Origin: Actinosynnema sp. ALI-1.44
Lineage (GTDB): Bacteria > Actinomycetota > Actinomycetes > Mycobacteriales > Pseudonocardiaceae
DNA length: 64,000 nucleotides
Direction: 5' to 3'
Assembly: GCF_001984155.1 (NCBI RefSeq)
Contig: NZ_MTQO01000052.1
Span: forward strand, 124,001 to 188,000
The translations under genes were made by a program, and so were the position numbers. Under the pieces are notes generated by a model. That model was not told where the DNA came from, searched no databases, and saw only the letters and a list, made by a program, of their open reading frames with translations. Positions 6,155-15,190 of this stretch are shown in pieces. Numbering within the stretch: the first letter of the stretch is position 1; each line of letters begins with the position of its first letter.

Positions 6155-8734
6155 GTGGCACACGTACTGGGATTCCAGGAGATCGACCAGAGCCAGGTCG
6201 CGATCGTCGGGGGCAAGGGGGCGCACCTCGGGGAGCTTTCGCGCATCGACGGCGTCAGCGTGCCCGCCGGATACTGCGTGACGACGGAAGCTTTCCGGCG
6301 GGCCGTCTCGGCCGTGCCCTCGCTGGCAGACCTGCTAACCCAACTGTCGCACCTGGACCCGAACGACCGGGAAGCGGTCGGCGCGCTCAGCGCGAAGGTC
6401 AGGGAAGCCGTTGCGGCGATCGCCGTTCCCGGCGATCTCGCGGCGGAGATCACCGGCCGGGACGAGGCAGTCGCCTACGCCGTCCGGTCCAGCGCGACGG
6501 CCGAGGACTCGCCGACGGCCTCGTTCGCGGGCCAGCACGACACGTACCTGAACGTCGTCGGACCCGAGTCGGTCCTCGACCACATCAGGTTGTGCTGGGC
6601 GTCGCTTTTCACCGACCGAGCCGTGACCTACCGCCTGCGCAACGGTTTCGACCAGCGCAGGGTCACCATGGCCGTGGTCGTGCAGCGGATGGTGGTGCCG
6701 GACGTGTCGGGCATCCTGTTCACCGCCGACCCGGTCACGTCGAACCGCAGGATCACCAGCGTGGAGTCCAGTTTCGGGCTCGGCGAGGCGTTGGTGTCCG
6801 GTCTGGTGAACGCGGACATCCACAAGGTGCGGGACGGCGAGATCGTCGACAGGACCATCGCCACCAAGCAGTTGGCCATCCGAGCCACGCCGGAAGGCGG
6901 CACGCGGCAGGAGGCCATCAGTCCCGAGTCGCAGCGGCAGCCCGCGCTGACCGACGCGCAGGTCCTGCGGCTCGCGCAGGTGGGCAGGCAGATCGAGGCG
7001 CACTTCGGCCGTCCCCAGGACATCGAGTGGTGCCTGGCCGACGGGGAGTTCCAGATCGTCCAGAGCCGTCCGATCACCACGTTGTTCCCCATCCCGCCGA
7101 CCGACGACCAGGACAACCACGTCTACGTGTCCGTCGGCCACCAGCAGATGATGACCGACGCGATGAAGCCGCTCGGTCTGGCGTTCTGGCAGATGACCAC
7201 GCCACGGCCGATGGCGGAAGCTGGGAGCAGGCTGTTCGTCGACGTCACCCAGATCCTGGCGGCACCGGCCAGCCGCGAGGCGTATCTCAGCATCATCGAG
7301 GCGGACCCCCTGATCAAGGACGCGATGCAGACCGTTCTCGACCGTGACGGCTTCCTCCCGCCGCCACCAGAGAACAACAGCCCCACACTGGGCTCCGGCG
7401 GCGTGTCCGTTCCGATGATCGACCCCGATCCGGCCATCGTCGACGAGTTGATCGCGCACAGCCAGGCGTCACTGGCCGCCGTCAAGCGGGACATCCGGAC
7501 GAAGTCGGGACCGGACCTGTTCGACTTCATCCTCGAGGACTTCCCGGAGCTGCGGCGGGTGTTGTTCGACCCGCGCAGTCACCAGGTGTTCATGACGGCG
7601 ATGGACGCGGCGCACTGGCTCAACAAGCAGATGCGCGAGTGGTTGGGCGAGGACAACGCGGCCGACGTCCTCACCCAGTCCGTCCCCCACAACATCACGT
7701 CGGAGATGGGCCTGGCGCTCTTGGATGTCGCCGACGTGATCCGCCCATTCCCGGAGGTGGTGGCTTTCCTGCGGGACGTCGAGGACGACGGTTTCCTGGA
7801 CTCGCTTACCGGACTCGCGGGCGGAAGCGAAGCCCGGGACGCGATCCTGGACTACCTGGACAAGTACGGCGCGCGTTGTGTCGGCGAAATCGACATCACC
7901 AGGACGCGGTGGAGCGAACGCCCGTCCTCGCTCGTGCCCGTCATCCTCGGCAACGTCGACAACTTCGAGCCCGGCGCCAGCCGACGCCGCTTCGAGCAGG
8001 GACTACAGGAAGCGCAGCAGGAGGAGCAGCGGCTGCTGGGGCTGCTGCGGGACCTGCCGGACGGCGAGGAGAAGGCCGCGGAGACCAAGCTGATGATCGA
8101 CCGGCTGCGGACGTTCATCGGGTATCGGGAGTATCCCAAGTACGGCTTGGTCTGCCGCTACCTCGTCTACAAGCAGGCGCTGATGGCCGAGGCCGACCGC
8201 CTCGTGCGCGACGGTGTGCTCCATGACCGGGAGGACATCTTCTACCTCAGGTTCCAGGAGCTGCACGAGATCTCGCGCACCGGCAAGGCCGACGAGCGGC
8301 TGATCCGCGAGCGCAAGGAGCAGTTCAGCGTGGATCAGGCGCTCACGCCACCCCGGGTGCTCACGTCGGAAGGCGAGGCCATCAACGGGACCTACCGGCG
8401 TGACCACGTGCCAGACGGTGCGTTGGTCGGGCTCGCGGTGTCCACCGGGACCATCGAGGGGCGTGCCCGTGTCGTGCTGGACATGACGGACGCCCACCTC
8501 GAAGCGGGTGACATCCTGGTCACCACCTTCACCGACCCCAGCTGGTCCCCCTTGTTCGTGACGATCAGCGGCCTGGTGACGGAAGTCGGCGGCATGATGA
8601 CGCACGGCGCGGTCGTCGCCCGGGAGTACGGCCTGCCCGCCGTCGTCGCCGTCGCGGACGCCACGCGGCTGATCCAGGACGGTCAGCGGATCCGCGTGAA
8701 CGGAACAAGCGGGTACATCGAGATCCTGCCCTGA
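6155..8734 (+). CDS. rph: Rifampin phosphotransferase
   Basis: 859 residues from a GTG with AGGGG just upstream (6146-6149), matching the ~865-residue RPH family. The open frame extends back to 5996 but would cross the RAE. Residues ~1-320 are the PEP-synthase-like ATP-grasp domain (AIVGGKGAHLGEL, YAVRSSATAEDSPTASFAGQ, DIEWCLADGEFQIVQSRP). The middle is the rifampin-binding helical domain. The C-terminal swivelling phosphohistidine domain carries GGMMTHGAVVAREYG with the catalytic His at about residue 817. The enzyme uses ATP to give AMP, Pi and rifampin phosphorylated on the C21 hydroxyl, inactivating the drug. It is preceded by an RAE and is probably rifamycin-inducible. Confidence 0.95.
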   Translation: MAHVLGFQEIDQSQVAIVGGKGAHLGELSRIDGVSVPAGYCVTTEAFRRAVSAVPSLADLLTQLSHLDPNDREAVGALSAKVREAVAAIAVPGDLAAEITGRDEAVAYAVRSSATAEDSPTASFAGQHDTYLNVVGPESVLDHIRLCWASLFTDRAVTYRLRNGFDQRRVTMAVVVQRMVVPDVSGILFTADPVTSNRRITSVESSFGLGEALVSGLVNADIHKVRDGEIVDRTIATKQLAIRATPEGGTRQEAISPESQRQPALTDAQVLRLAQVGRQIEAHFGRPQDIEWCLADGEFQIVQSRPITTLFPIPPTDDQDNHVYVSVGHQQMMTDAMKPLGLAFWQMTTPRPMAEAGSRLFVDVTQILAAPASREAYLSIIEADPLIKDAMQTVLDRDGFLPPPPENNSPTLGSGGVSVPMIDPDPAIVDELIAHSQASLAAVKRDIRTKSGPDLFDFILEDFPELRRVLFDPRSHQVFMTAMDAAHWLNKQMREWLGEDNAADVLTQSVPHNITSEMGLALLDVADVIRPFPEVVAFLRDVEDDGFLDSLTGLAGGSEARDAILDYLDKYGARCVGEIDITRTRWSERPSSLVPVILGNVDNFEPGASRRRFEQGLQEAQQEEQRLLGLLRDLPDGEEKAAETKLMIDRLRTFIGYREYPKYGLVCRYLVYKQALMAEADRLVRDGVLHDREDIFYLRFQELHEISRTGKADERLIRERKEQFSVDQALTPPRVLTSEGEAINGTYRRDHVPDGALVGLAVSTGTIEGRARVVLDMTDAHLEAGDILVTTFTDPSWSPLFVTISGLVTEVGGMMTHGAVVAREYGLPAVVAVADATRLIQDGQRIRVNGTSGYIEILP

Positions 8735-8812
8735 TCACCGCCGGCCATCGTGCGCGAAGGATTGCGCGATCGCTTGTCCACGAATATGAGGCTGGGTCTT
8801 ACTGTCGGAGCC

Positions 8813-9241
8813 ATGAAGAAAAAGAACTTCTATACCGATGTCAAGGAGAAAACCAAGACCAAGGCAAGAAACAGGAAGGCCGAGCAGTCCGACGTCCTGA
8901 ATGAGATCGAGGACGGACCGGACGTGGTCACGGTGGCGGGCATCAAGGTCGACCAGGGCACGAACATGGCCACCTGGGTGCAGGACAACGTCAAGTACCA
9001 CCTCAACCTCACCTATGGCGAATTCCACGTGACCGTCGAGGACGGCATCAAGGTTCACTACTTCTTCACGGGCATGGGAATGCAGATCAAGGGCATTCGA
9101 CCGCCCCCGGACGAGCAGGGGCGCTCCATCAAGTGGAACCCCAAAACCAGGGCGAACGTGAACACGAAACGCATGTTCGAGGATCTCCCCGGGGACGTCC
9201 AGGACTTCATCAAGGAGCACTGGAGCGAAATCCTCAAGTAG
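8813..9241 (+). CDS. Hypothetical Lys-rich protein
   Basis: 142 residues from ATG 8813, with CGGAG just upstream; the frame is open from 8750 but the earlier start has no support. The first ~30 residues are very Lys-rich (MKKKNFYTDVKEKTKTKARNR). The rest looks like a mixed beta fold (VKYHLNLTYGEFHVTVEDGIKVHYFFTG) with a helical end (DVQDFIKEHWSEIL). No family recognised, no signal peptide or membrane segment. Its AT-rich opening and frequent AAG/AAA codons differ from the neighbours, hinting at transfer. It follows rph by 78 bases, so co-transcription is possible but unproven. Confidence 0.65.
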   Translation: MKKKNFYTDVKEKTKTKARNRKAEQSDVLNEIEDGPDVVTVAGIKVDQGTNMATWVQDNVKYHLNLTYGEFHVTVEDGIKVHYFFTGMGMQIKGIRPPPDEQGRSIKWNPKTRANVNTKRMFEDLPGDVQDFIKEHWSEILK

Positions 9242-9320
9242 CGCCGCACCCACTGGCGTGACGCGGCTCACGGCGTGATCACTTGCCCCGACTCCTTGCG
9301 CGCCCCAGTATTGAGCCTGA

Positions 9321-9363
9321 GCAACTACCCGCGTCTGCAACTATCTCGCGAGCGGGTAGTTGC
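9321..9363. promoter_or_regulatory. MarR operator (full site plus half site) before the MFS gene
   Basis: Full palindrome at 9337-9363: arms GCAACTA and TAGTTGC around TCTCGCGAGCGGG, nearly identical to 4565-4591. An extra half site GCAACTACCCGC at 9321-9332 is the exact reverse complement of the right half. The full site ends 35 bases before ATG 9399, the same spacing as in front of the MarR gene. Confidence 0.75.
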
Positions 9364-9398
9364 ACAGGCTCGAACTACTGGGAGTGGAGACCAACGCC

Positions 9399-10568
9399 AT
9401 GCCTGTTGCGCTTCTCGCGCTGGCAATCGGTGCCTTCGGGATCGGGACGACCGAGTTCGTCATCATGGGGCTGCTGCCCGAAGTCGCCGCCACCTACTCC
9501 GTCAGCATCCCCACCGCCGGGCTGCTGATCTCCGGATACGCGCTCGGCGTCGTGTTCGGCGCGCCGCTGCTGACCGCGATCGGGTCACGCTGGCCGCGCA
9601 AACCCATGCTGGTCGGGCTGATGGGCCTTTTCGTCCTCGGCAACGTGCTCTGCGCCGTCGCACTGTCCTACGAACTGCTGCTGGTCGGCCGGATCGTCAC
9701 TTCGCTGTCGCACGGCGCGTTCTTCGGCGTCGGCTCGGTCGTCGCCGCCAGCCTCGTCGCCCCCGCCAGGCAGGCCAGCGCGATCGCGTTGATGTTCACC
9801 GGCCTCACCCTGGCCAACGTTCTGGGCGTGCCGCTCGGCACCGCGCTCGGGCACGCCTTCGGCTGGCGGTCGGCGTTCTGGGCGGTGTCCGTGCTCGGTG
9901 TGATCGCGATGGCCGGTGTCGTCGCCCTCGTCCCCGCCATAGCCAAGGACACCACGACCAACCTGCGTCACGAACTGGCCGTGTTCCGGCGGCCGCAGGT
10001 GTGGCTGGCGCTGGCGATGACCACGTTCGGGTTCGCCGGGATCTTCACGTCGTTCACGTACATCGCGCCGATGATGACCGAGGTCGCCGGGTTCTCCCCC
10101 GGCATGGTCACCTGGTTGCTGGTGCTGTTCGGCGTCGGCGTGGTCGCCGGGAACCTCTTCGGCGGCAAAGCCGCGGACAAGGCGCTGATGCCGAGCCTCT
10201 ACGCCTTCCTCGCCGCGCTCGCGGTCGTGCTGGTGATCTTCACGTTCACCGCGCACTCACAGGTCCTGGCCGCCATCACGATCGTCGCGTTCGGCGCCGC
10301 GGGGTTCGCCACCATCGCCCCGCTGCAAATCCGTGCGCTCGCCAAGGCCGAAGGCGCGCCCGCGTTGGCGTCGGCGGCCAACATCGGCGCGTTCAACCTG
10401 GCCAACGCCATCGGCGCCTGGGTCGGCGGTCTGGCCATCGACGGCGGCCTGGGCTACGCGTCGACGAACTGGATCGGCGCGCTGCTGGTGCTGGTCGGCC
10501 TGGGCGTGGCGCTCTACTCGGGCAGGCTGGACCGCACCCGCGAGAAGGTGCTCGTTCAGAGCCCGTAG
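9399..10568 (+). CDS. MFS drug/solute exporter (DHA1, AraJ/Bcr-like)
   Basis: 389 residues with twelve predicted membrane helices. Motif A is recognisable after helix 2 (GSRWPRKPMLVGLMGLF) and the helix-5 motif in the GLTLANVLGVPLGTALG stretch. The opening LALAIGAFGIGTTEFVIMGLLPEVA is typical of the AraJ/YdhP/PbuE group of proton-driven effluxers. I chose ATG 9399 over the upstream TTG at 9360 because GGAGTGGAGA precedes it and the TTG lies inside the operator. The operator links it to the MarR gene 5 kb away. It overlaps the lactonase gene tail to tail by 13 bases. Substrate unknown. Confidence 0.9.
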   Translation: MPVALLALAIGAFGIGTTEFVIMGLLPEVAATYSVSIPTAGLLISGYALGVVFGAPLLTAIGSRWPRKPMLVGLMGLFVLGNVLCAVALSYELLLVGRIVTSLSHGAFFGVGSVVAASLVAPARQASAIALMFTGLTLANVLGVPLGTALGHAFGWRSAFWAVSVLGVIAMAGVVALVPAIAKDTTTNLRHELAVFRRPQVWLALAMTTFGFAGIFTSFTYIAPMMTEVAGFSPGMVTWLLVLFGVGVVAGNLFGGKAADKALMPSLYAFLAALAVVLVIFTFTAHSQVLAAITIVAFGAAGFATIAPLQIRALAKAEGAPALASAANIGAFNLANAIGAWVGGLAIDGGLGYASTNWIGALLVLVGLGVALYSGRLDRTREKVLVQSP

Positions 10569-11389
10569 ACGCGTTGTGCGGTAAGGCCGAAGACCTGATC
10601 CCGCTCGGTGCGCCCGAGGCCCGCGGTCAGGTCTTCCGCCGCGTCCACCACCTCGCCGTACGACCCGGCGAGCAGGCACACCGGCCAGTCCGAGCCGAAC
10701 ATCAGCCGCTCCGGGCCGAACGCCGCGAGCACGACATCGGCGTACGGGCGCAGGTCGTCAACCGTCCACTGTGCCCAGTCCGCCTCGGTGACCAGGCCGG
10801 ACAGCTTGCACGTGACGTTCTCGAAGCCCGCGAGCTCCCTGATCGCCGACGCCCACGGCTCCAGTTCACCGGACGCGACCGGCGGTTTCGCGCAGTGGTC
10901 CAGCACGAACGGGAAATCCTGGAACGCCGCCACAGTCTCGATCGCGGCCTGCAACTGATGCGGCAGTACCAGCAGTTCGTACAGCAAACCCGCGTCGAAC
11001 ACGGCCATCAGACCGCGTTGCACGTCATCACGGCACAACCAGCGCGGGTCCGTCTCGCCCTGGACCTGGTGCCGGATCCCGCGCAACCACTCACCACCTG
11101 GCCCGGACCGCAGCCGCGCCAGGTCGTCCACGACCGTCGGCGCTGTGAGGTCCACCCAGCCGACCACCGCGCCGATGCGGGCCGTCTCCGAGGCGACCGC
11201 CAGGAACTCGGGCGTCTCCTCGGCGACGGTGACCGTCTGCACGAGCACGGTCCGGTCGAACCCGGTGGCCGCCTTGGCCAAGTCCGCCGGGCCGAAGTCC
11301 CGCCGGATCGCGGACATCGTCACCGGGTCGATCCAGTCCTGGTCGCGGACTGACAGGTCCCAGAGGTGGTGGTGCGCGTCGACCTTCAT
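10556..11389 (-). CDS. Amidohydrolase, probable L-fucono-1,5-lactonase
   Basis: 277 residues from ATG 11389, overlapping the stop of the upstream dehydrogenase in an ATGA. Amidohydrolase_2 TIM barrel: VDAHHHLWD at the start (metal His pair and substrate loop), FVLDHCAKPP about two-thirds along (metal His), and MFGSDWPV near residue 240 (catalytic Asp). In the L-fucose pathway this cog acts after the dehydrogenase, opening L-fucono-lactone to L-fuconate. Last gene of the long operon. The exact sugar lactone (fucono-, rhamnono-, galactono-) is not fixed by sequence alone. Confidence 0.85.
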   Translation of the reverse strand: MKVDAHHHLWDLSVRDQDWIDPVTMSAIRRDFGPADLAKAATGFDRTVLVQTVTVAEETPEFLAVASETARIGAVVGWVDLTAPTVVDDLARLRSGPGGEWLRGIRHQVQGETDPRWLCRDDVQRGLMAVFDAGLLYELLVLPHQLQAAIETVAAFQDFPFVLDHCAKPPVASGELEPWASAIRELAGFENVTCKLSGLVTEADWAQWTVDDLRPYADVVLAAFGPERLMFGSDWPVCLLAGSYGEVVDAAEDLTAGLGRTERDQVFGLTAQRVYGL

Positions 11390-12330
11390 CCAGCCAGCAG
11401 TCCTTCCGCACGCAGGTCGTCCCACAGCTCGTCCGGTACCGGCTGGGCGAACAGACCCGCGTTGCGGACCGCCTGCGACGGCGACTTCACCCCGAGCACG
11501 ACCGAGGCCACCGCCGGATGGCGCAGCACGAACTGCACGGCCGCCTGCGGCAGCGTGGCGCCGTGCCGTTCACAGACCGCCGCGATCCGTTGCGCACGCA
11601 CAACCAGTTCCTTCGGCGCCTGAGCGTAGTTGTACTTGGCGTCGTCGGACACCAGCGTTCGCGCGAGCAGGCCGGAGTTGAACACACCGGCAGCGAGGAT
11701 CGACACACCGCGCTGTTCGCACAGCGGCAGGAACTCCTCCGCCGCGGTCTGTTCCAGCAGCGTGTACCGGCCAGCGAGCATCACCACGTCGATCGACGAC
11801 TCCCGGACGAACCTCGCGGGCATCTGCCACTGGTTCATCCCGGCCCCGACCGCGCCGACCACACCCTGGTCCCGCAGGTCCACCAACGCGGGAATGCCTT
11901 CCCGCAACGCCTGTTCGCCGTGGTCATCCGGGTCGTGCAACAGCAGGATGTCGACCTTGTCGAGACCGAGTCGTTCCAATGAGGACTCCAGTGACCTGCG
12001 GACACCGTCCGCGCTGAAGTCCCACACGCGCCGGTGGGTGCGCGGCACGGCGAACCCGTCCGCCAGGTCCAGTCCCGTGCCGTCGAACGGCTCAAGCAGC
12101 CGTCCGACCTTTGTGGACACGACGTACTCGTCGCGCGGGCGACCGGCGAGGAACTTGCCCAGCCGCCGCTCCGACAGGCCCAGACCGTAGTGCGGTGCGG
12201 TGTCGAAGTACCGAACTCCCGCGTCCCACGCCGCCTGCAACGCCGCTTCGGCATCGGCGTCTGTCACTTCGGTGTAGAGGTTGCCGATGCCGCCCGCACC
12301 GAACCCGAACTTCGTAACCTCGACGTTCAC
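11386..12330 (-). CDS. Aldo/keto reductase, probable L-fucose (D-threo-aldose) 1-dehydrogenase
   Basis: 314 residues from a GTG at 12330 that shares GTGA with the mutarotase stop; the frame extends to 12417 inside that gene, so coupling decides the start. AKR barrel with the catalytic tetrad in place: Asp and Tyr in FDTAPHYGLGLSERRLG, Lys in VSTKVGRLL, His in ILLLHDPDD. Family members such as D-threo-aldose 1-dehydrogenase oxidise L-fucose to the lactone with NAD(P). Context (mutarotase before, lactonase after) supports this step. Cytosolic. Confidence 0.88.
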   Translation of the reverse strand: MNVEVTKFGFGAGGIGNLYTEVTDADAEAALQAAWDAGVRYFDTAPHYGLGLSERRLGKFLAGRPRDEYVVSTKVGRLLEPFDGTGLDLADGFAVPRTHRRVWDFSADGVRRSLESSLERLGLDKVDILLLHDPDDHGEQALREGIPALVDLRDQGVVGAVGAGMNQWQMPARFVRESSIDVVMLAGRYTLLEQTAAEEFLPLCEQRGVSILAAGVFNSGLLARTLVSDDAKYNYAQAPKELVVRAQRIAAVCERHGATLPQAAVQFVLRHPAVASVVLGVKSPSQAVRNAGLFAQPVPDELWDDLRAEGLLAG

Positions 12331-12638
12331 GGCAGCTCCCACACCTTGTGTACGTCCGGCTGGGCGCCGGAGTAGTCGTCCGCGACCTCCAGCAGCTCGG
12401 CCATCCGCGCCTGCCACGGGACATTGGCGGGATGATCCCGCAGCAGCTCGCGCATCCGGGCGTAGTCGTCGACCTCGACGACGTGGAACAGATCACGGCC
12501 ACTGCGCCAGATCCGCCACGAGTGCACGCCCGCCTCCCGCAACGCCACGTCCAGATCGGGCGGGATGACCGCGTGCACACGGTCGTAGTCGGCTTCCTTG
12601 CCCGGTCTGAGCCGGGTGTGCAACGCAACCGTCTCCAT
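12327..12638 (-). CDS. L-rhamnose mutarotase-family protein (sugar mutarotase)
   Basis: 103 residues, full family length. Shows the RhaM-like pattern: an early His (VALHTRLRPGKEADYDRVH), SWRIWRSGRDLFHVVEVDDY and a C-terminal Trp-Glu-Leu. These dimeric ferredoxin-like enzymes interconvert alpha and beta anomers of deoxy sugars and speed entry into the dehydrogenase. Here the next gene oxidises the anomeric carbon, which fits. ATG 12638 lies seven bases after the permease stop. Confidence 0.88.
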   Translation of the reverse strand: METVALHTRLRPGKEADYDRVHAVIPPDLDVALREAGVHSWRIWRSGRDLFHVVEVDDYARMRELLRDHPANVPWQARMAELLEVADDYSGAQPDVHKVWELP

Positions 12639-12644
12639 GCGGTT

Positions 12645-13670
12645 CTACTCCTGGGCTTTTCCGGTGGTCAGTCGGGACAGCACGAGCGCGAGCAGGATGA
12701 TGACACCCTTGATCGCGTTGAACCAGTGGCCATCCACAGCGGTCAGCCGCAGGATGTTCAGGATCAGGCCGAGCACGAGGACACCGCACAGCGCGCCGAA
12801 CAGGGTGCCCTTGCCGCCGTTGAGGCTGATCCCGCCGATCACCGCGGCGGCGAACACGTCGAAGATCATGCCGTCGCCGAGGTTGGCGCCGATCGCGCCG
12901 AGCCTGCCGGTCTCCAGCATGCCCGCGAGCGCCGCCAGCACACCGCCGATGATCAGGACCGTCCAGATCACCTTGTTGGTGCGGATACCAGCCGCCTTGG
13001 CGGCGTCGACGTTGCCGCCGACGGCGTACAGCGAACGCCCCTGGCGGAAGTACGACAGCACCACCATCCCGACCACGAACAGCGCCAACGAGATCCACAC
13101 CGACAGCGGCAGCCCGAGCCAGGTCTCGAAACCGAGGAACATGAACGACTGCGGGATCTGGAACAGGCTGTTGCCGCCGGAGACGCCCTCGTGCAGACCG
13201 CGGACGGTGATCAGCATGCCCAGCGTGACGATGAACGCCGACAGCTGGAACTTCAGGATCAGCAACCCGTTGAACGCGCCGATCAGCGCCCCGGTCAGCA
13301 GGCACAGCGGAACCGCCAGCCACGCGGCCCACTCCGTGCCCAGGCCGTGCGCGGACGTGGGCACGACGAGCGCGATCGCCAGCACCGGCGCGAACCCGAT
13401 CGTCGACTCCAGCGACAGGTCGAACTTGCCGGTGATCAGGATCATCGCCTCGGCCAGCACGAGCAGGCTCAACGCGCTCTGCTGTTGCAGCACGCCCAGC
13501 AGGTTGCCGGTGGTGAGGAAGGTCGGATCCAGCAACGCGCCGACCACCAGCAGGATCACGATCGCCGGGACCAGTGCCAGGTCGCGGAACCGCGCGAACC
13601 GCAGCGGCGGGCGGCGGCCGGAGGCGGGGGCCGTCGACGCGCCGGTGTCCGGCGAGAGCGTTTCGGTCAT
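12645..13670 (-). CDS. Sugar ABC importer, permease (RbsC-like)
   Basis: 341 residues with ~9-10 membrane helices and the BPD_transp_2 signature (AALAGMLETGRLGAIGANLGDGMIFDVFAAAVIGGISLNGGKGTLFGAL is the conserved late loop region, spread over ~235-285). The N-terminal ~25 residues are cytoplasmic and Ser/Pro-rich. One protein probably forms a homodimeric channel served by the double ATPase. The start ATG overlaps the ATPase stop by one base (TAATG), so the two are translationally coupled. Confidence 0.92.
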   Translation of the reverse strand: MTETLSPDTGASTAPASGRRPPLRFARFRDLALVPAIVILLVVGALLDPTFLTTGNLLGVLQQQSALSLLVLAEAMILITGKFDLSLESTIGFAPVLAIALVVPTSAHGLGTEWAAWLAVPLCLLTGALIGAFNGLLILKFQLSAFIVTLGMLITVRGLHEGVSGGNSLFQIPQSFMFLGFETWLGLPLSVWISLALFVVGMVVLSYFRQGRSLYAVGGNVDAAKAAGIRTNKVIWTVLIIGGVLAALAGMLETGRLGAIGANLGDGMIFDVFAAAVIGGISLNGGKGTLFGALCGVLVLGLILNILRLTAVDGHWFNAIKGVIILLALVLSRLTTGKAQE

Positions 13671-15190
13671 TACTCAGACACCCCTTCAATGGCTGCGACC
13701 AAGTCCTGCTCGGTCCAGTCCCGCCCGAACTCGTGCGCCACCTCGCCGTGGAACATCACCAGCACCCGGTCGCACACCCTTAGATCGTCCAGCTCGTCGG
13801 ACACCACGATCACCGCCGTACCCGTGCGGGCGACCCGGTCGACCACGCCGAGCAGGGACTCCTTCGACTTCACGTCGACGCCCGCGGTCGGGTTGATCAG
13901 CACGAGCACCTTCGGGTCGCTCGCCAGCGCCCGTGCCATCACGACTTTCTGCTGGTTCCCGCCGGACAGGTCCGACACCGGCTGGTCGGCGCCGGAGGTG
14001 ACGATGTCGTACGACTCGATCGCCTTGCTGCCGACGCCAGCCAGCTGCTTCGGCGGGACGAGCCCGGCCGGGCCGAGCTTGTTCATCACGGTCATCGCCG
14101 CGTTCTCCGCGATGCTCAGGCCCAGCACGAGACCCTGGTGGTGGCGGTCGCGGGGCACGCAGCCGATTCCGTGCTTCAACGCGTCGAGCACCGAGCCGGG
14201 CTTGACCTTGCGCCCGTCCACCTCGATCACACCGGACGACGGCTTGCGCAGGCCGTACACGGTCTCGGCCAGTTGGTGCTTGCCGGACGACGCGCTGCCC
14301 GCGAACCCGATCACCTCGCCCCTGCGGATGCGCAGGCTGACATCGCTGAACGAGTCCCCGGTGAGGTTCTCGACGTTCAGCGCCACCTCGGAGTCCTGCG
14401 AGACGTCCGGGCGGTCGGCCGCGCCCGGCACGGTCAGGCCGCCGGGCTCGCCGGTCATCGCGTCCACCAGTTCGGCCCGGCCCAGTTCGGCCACCGGAGC
14501 GGTGAGGATGTGCCTGGCGTCGCGGAAGACCGTGACGGTCTGGCACACCTCGTAGATCTCCTCCAGGTGGTGCGAGATGAACATGAACGTGATGCCGGTG
14601 TCCTGCAACGCCCGCAGCCGCTCGAACAAGCGCTCGATCGCCGGACCGTCGAGTTGCGCGGTCGGTTCGTCGAGGATGATGAACCTGGCGCCGACCGACA
14701 GCGCACGGGCGATCTCGACGAGCTGGCGTTGTTCGACGGTCAGATCCGACGCGGGCGTGTTCACGTCCACGTCCACGCCGAAGGGCTCCAGCAGTTCACC
14801 CGCTTGTCGGCGCATCTTCGACCAGCTGATCAACCGCTTGCCCTGCCGGTTGATGAACAGGTTCTCCGCCACGGACAACGCGGGCATGATCGTGGACCGC
14901 TGGTACACGCAGGCCACGTTGCGCCGCCAGCCCTCGCGGTCGCTCAGCGCGGGCGCGGGCTTGCCGAAGAAGGACACCTCGCCGCTGTCGGCGGCCTGCA
15001 GACCGGTCAGTATCGAGACCAAAGTGGACTTACCGGCGCCGTTGCGGCCGACGAGCGCGTGCGACTCGCCGTCCTTGATCTCGATGCCGACGTCGTCGAG
15101 GGCCACCGTTCTGCCGTAGCGCTTGGTGACGTTGCGCGCCACGGCGGCGAGCCCTTCGCTCGCCGCCGGGTGGTTGACAGCACTCATCAT
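13670..15190 (-). CDS. Sugar ABC importer, double ATP-binding protein (RbsA-like)
   Basis: 506 residues from ATG 15190, which overlaps the binding-protein stop; a second ATG follows at once. Two nucleotide-binding domains. The first has Walker A ALVGRNGAGKST, signature-region LTVEQRQLVEIARAL and Walker B FIILDEPTA. The second has a degenerate Walker A (GFAGSASSGK), signature LSGGNQQKVVMARAL and LVLINPTAGVD, where the usual Glu is replaced by Asn. This asymmetry is normal for CUT2 sugar ATPases. Energises uptake with the permease at 12645. Confidence 0.93.
   Translation of the reverse strand: MMSAVNHPAASEGLAAVARNVTKRYGRTVALDDVGIEIKDGESHALVGRNGAGKSTLVSILTGLQAADSGEVSFFGKPAPALSDREGWRRNVACVYQRSTIMPALSVAENLFINRQGKRLISWSKMRRQAGELLEPFGVDVDVNTPASDLTVEQRQLVEIARALSVGARFIILDEPTAQLDGPAIERLFERLRALQDTGITFMFISHHLEEIYEVCQTVTVFRDARHILTAPVAELGRAELVDAMTGEPGGLTVPGAADRPDVSQDSEVALNVENLTGDSFSDVSLRIRRGEVIGFAGSASSGKHQLAETVYGLRKPSSGVIEVDGRKVKPGSVLDALKHGIGCVPRDRHHQGLVLGLSIAENAAMTVMNKLGPAGLVPPKQLAGVGSKAIESYDIVTSGADQPVSDLSGGNQQKVVMARALASDPKVLVLINPTAGVDVKSKESLLGVVDRVARTGTAVIVVSDELDDLRVCDRVLVMFHGEVAHEFGRDWTEQDLVAAIEGVSE

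Noticed and set aside
8735-9340. 201-residue minus-strand frame
   Set aside because: Opposite to the 8813 gene, covers non-coding flanks, no family features.
12348-14555. 735-residue plus-strand frame opposite the importer genes
   Set aside because: Gln/Arg/His-rich shadow of well-supported minus-strand genes.
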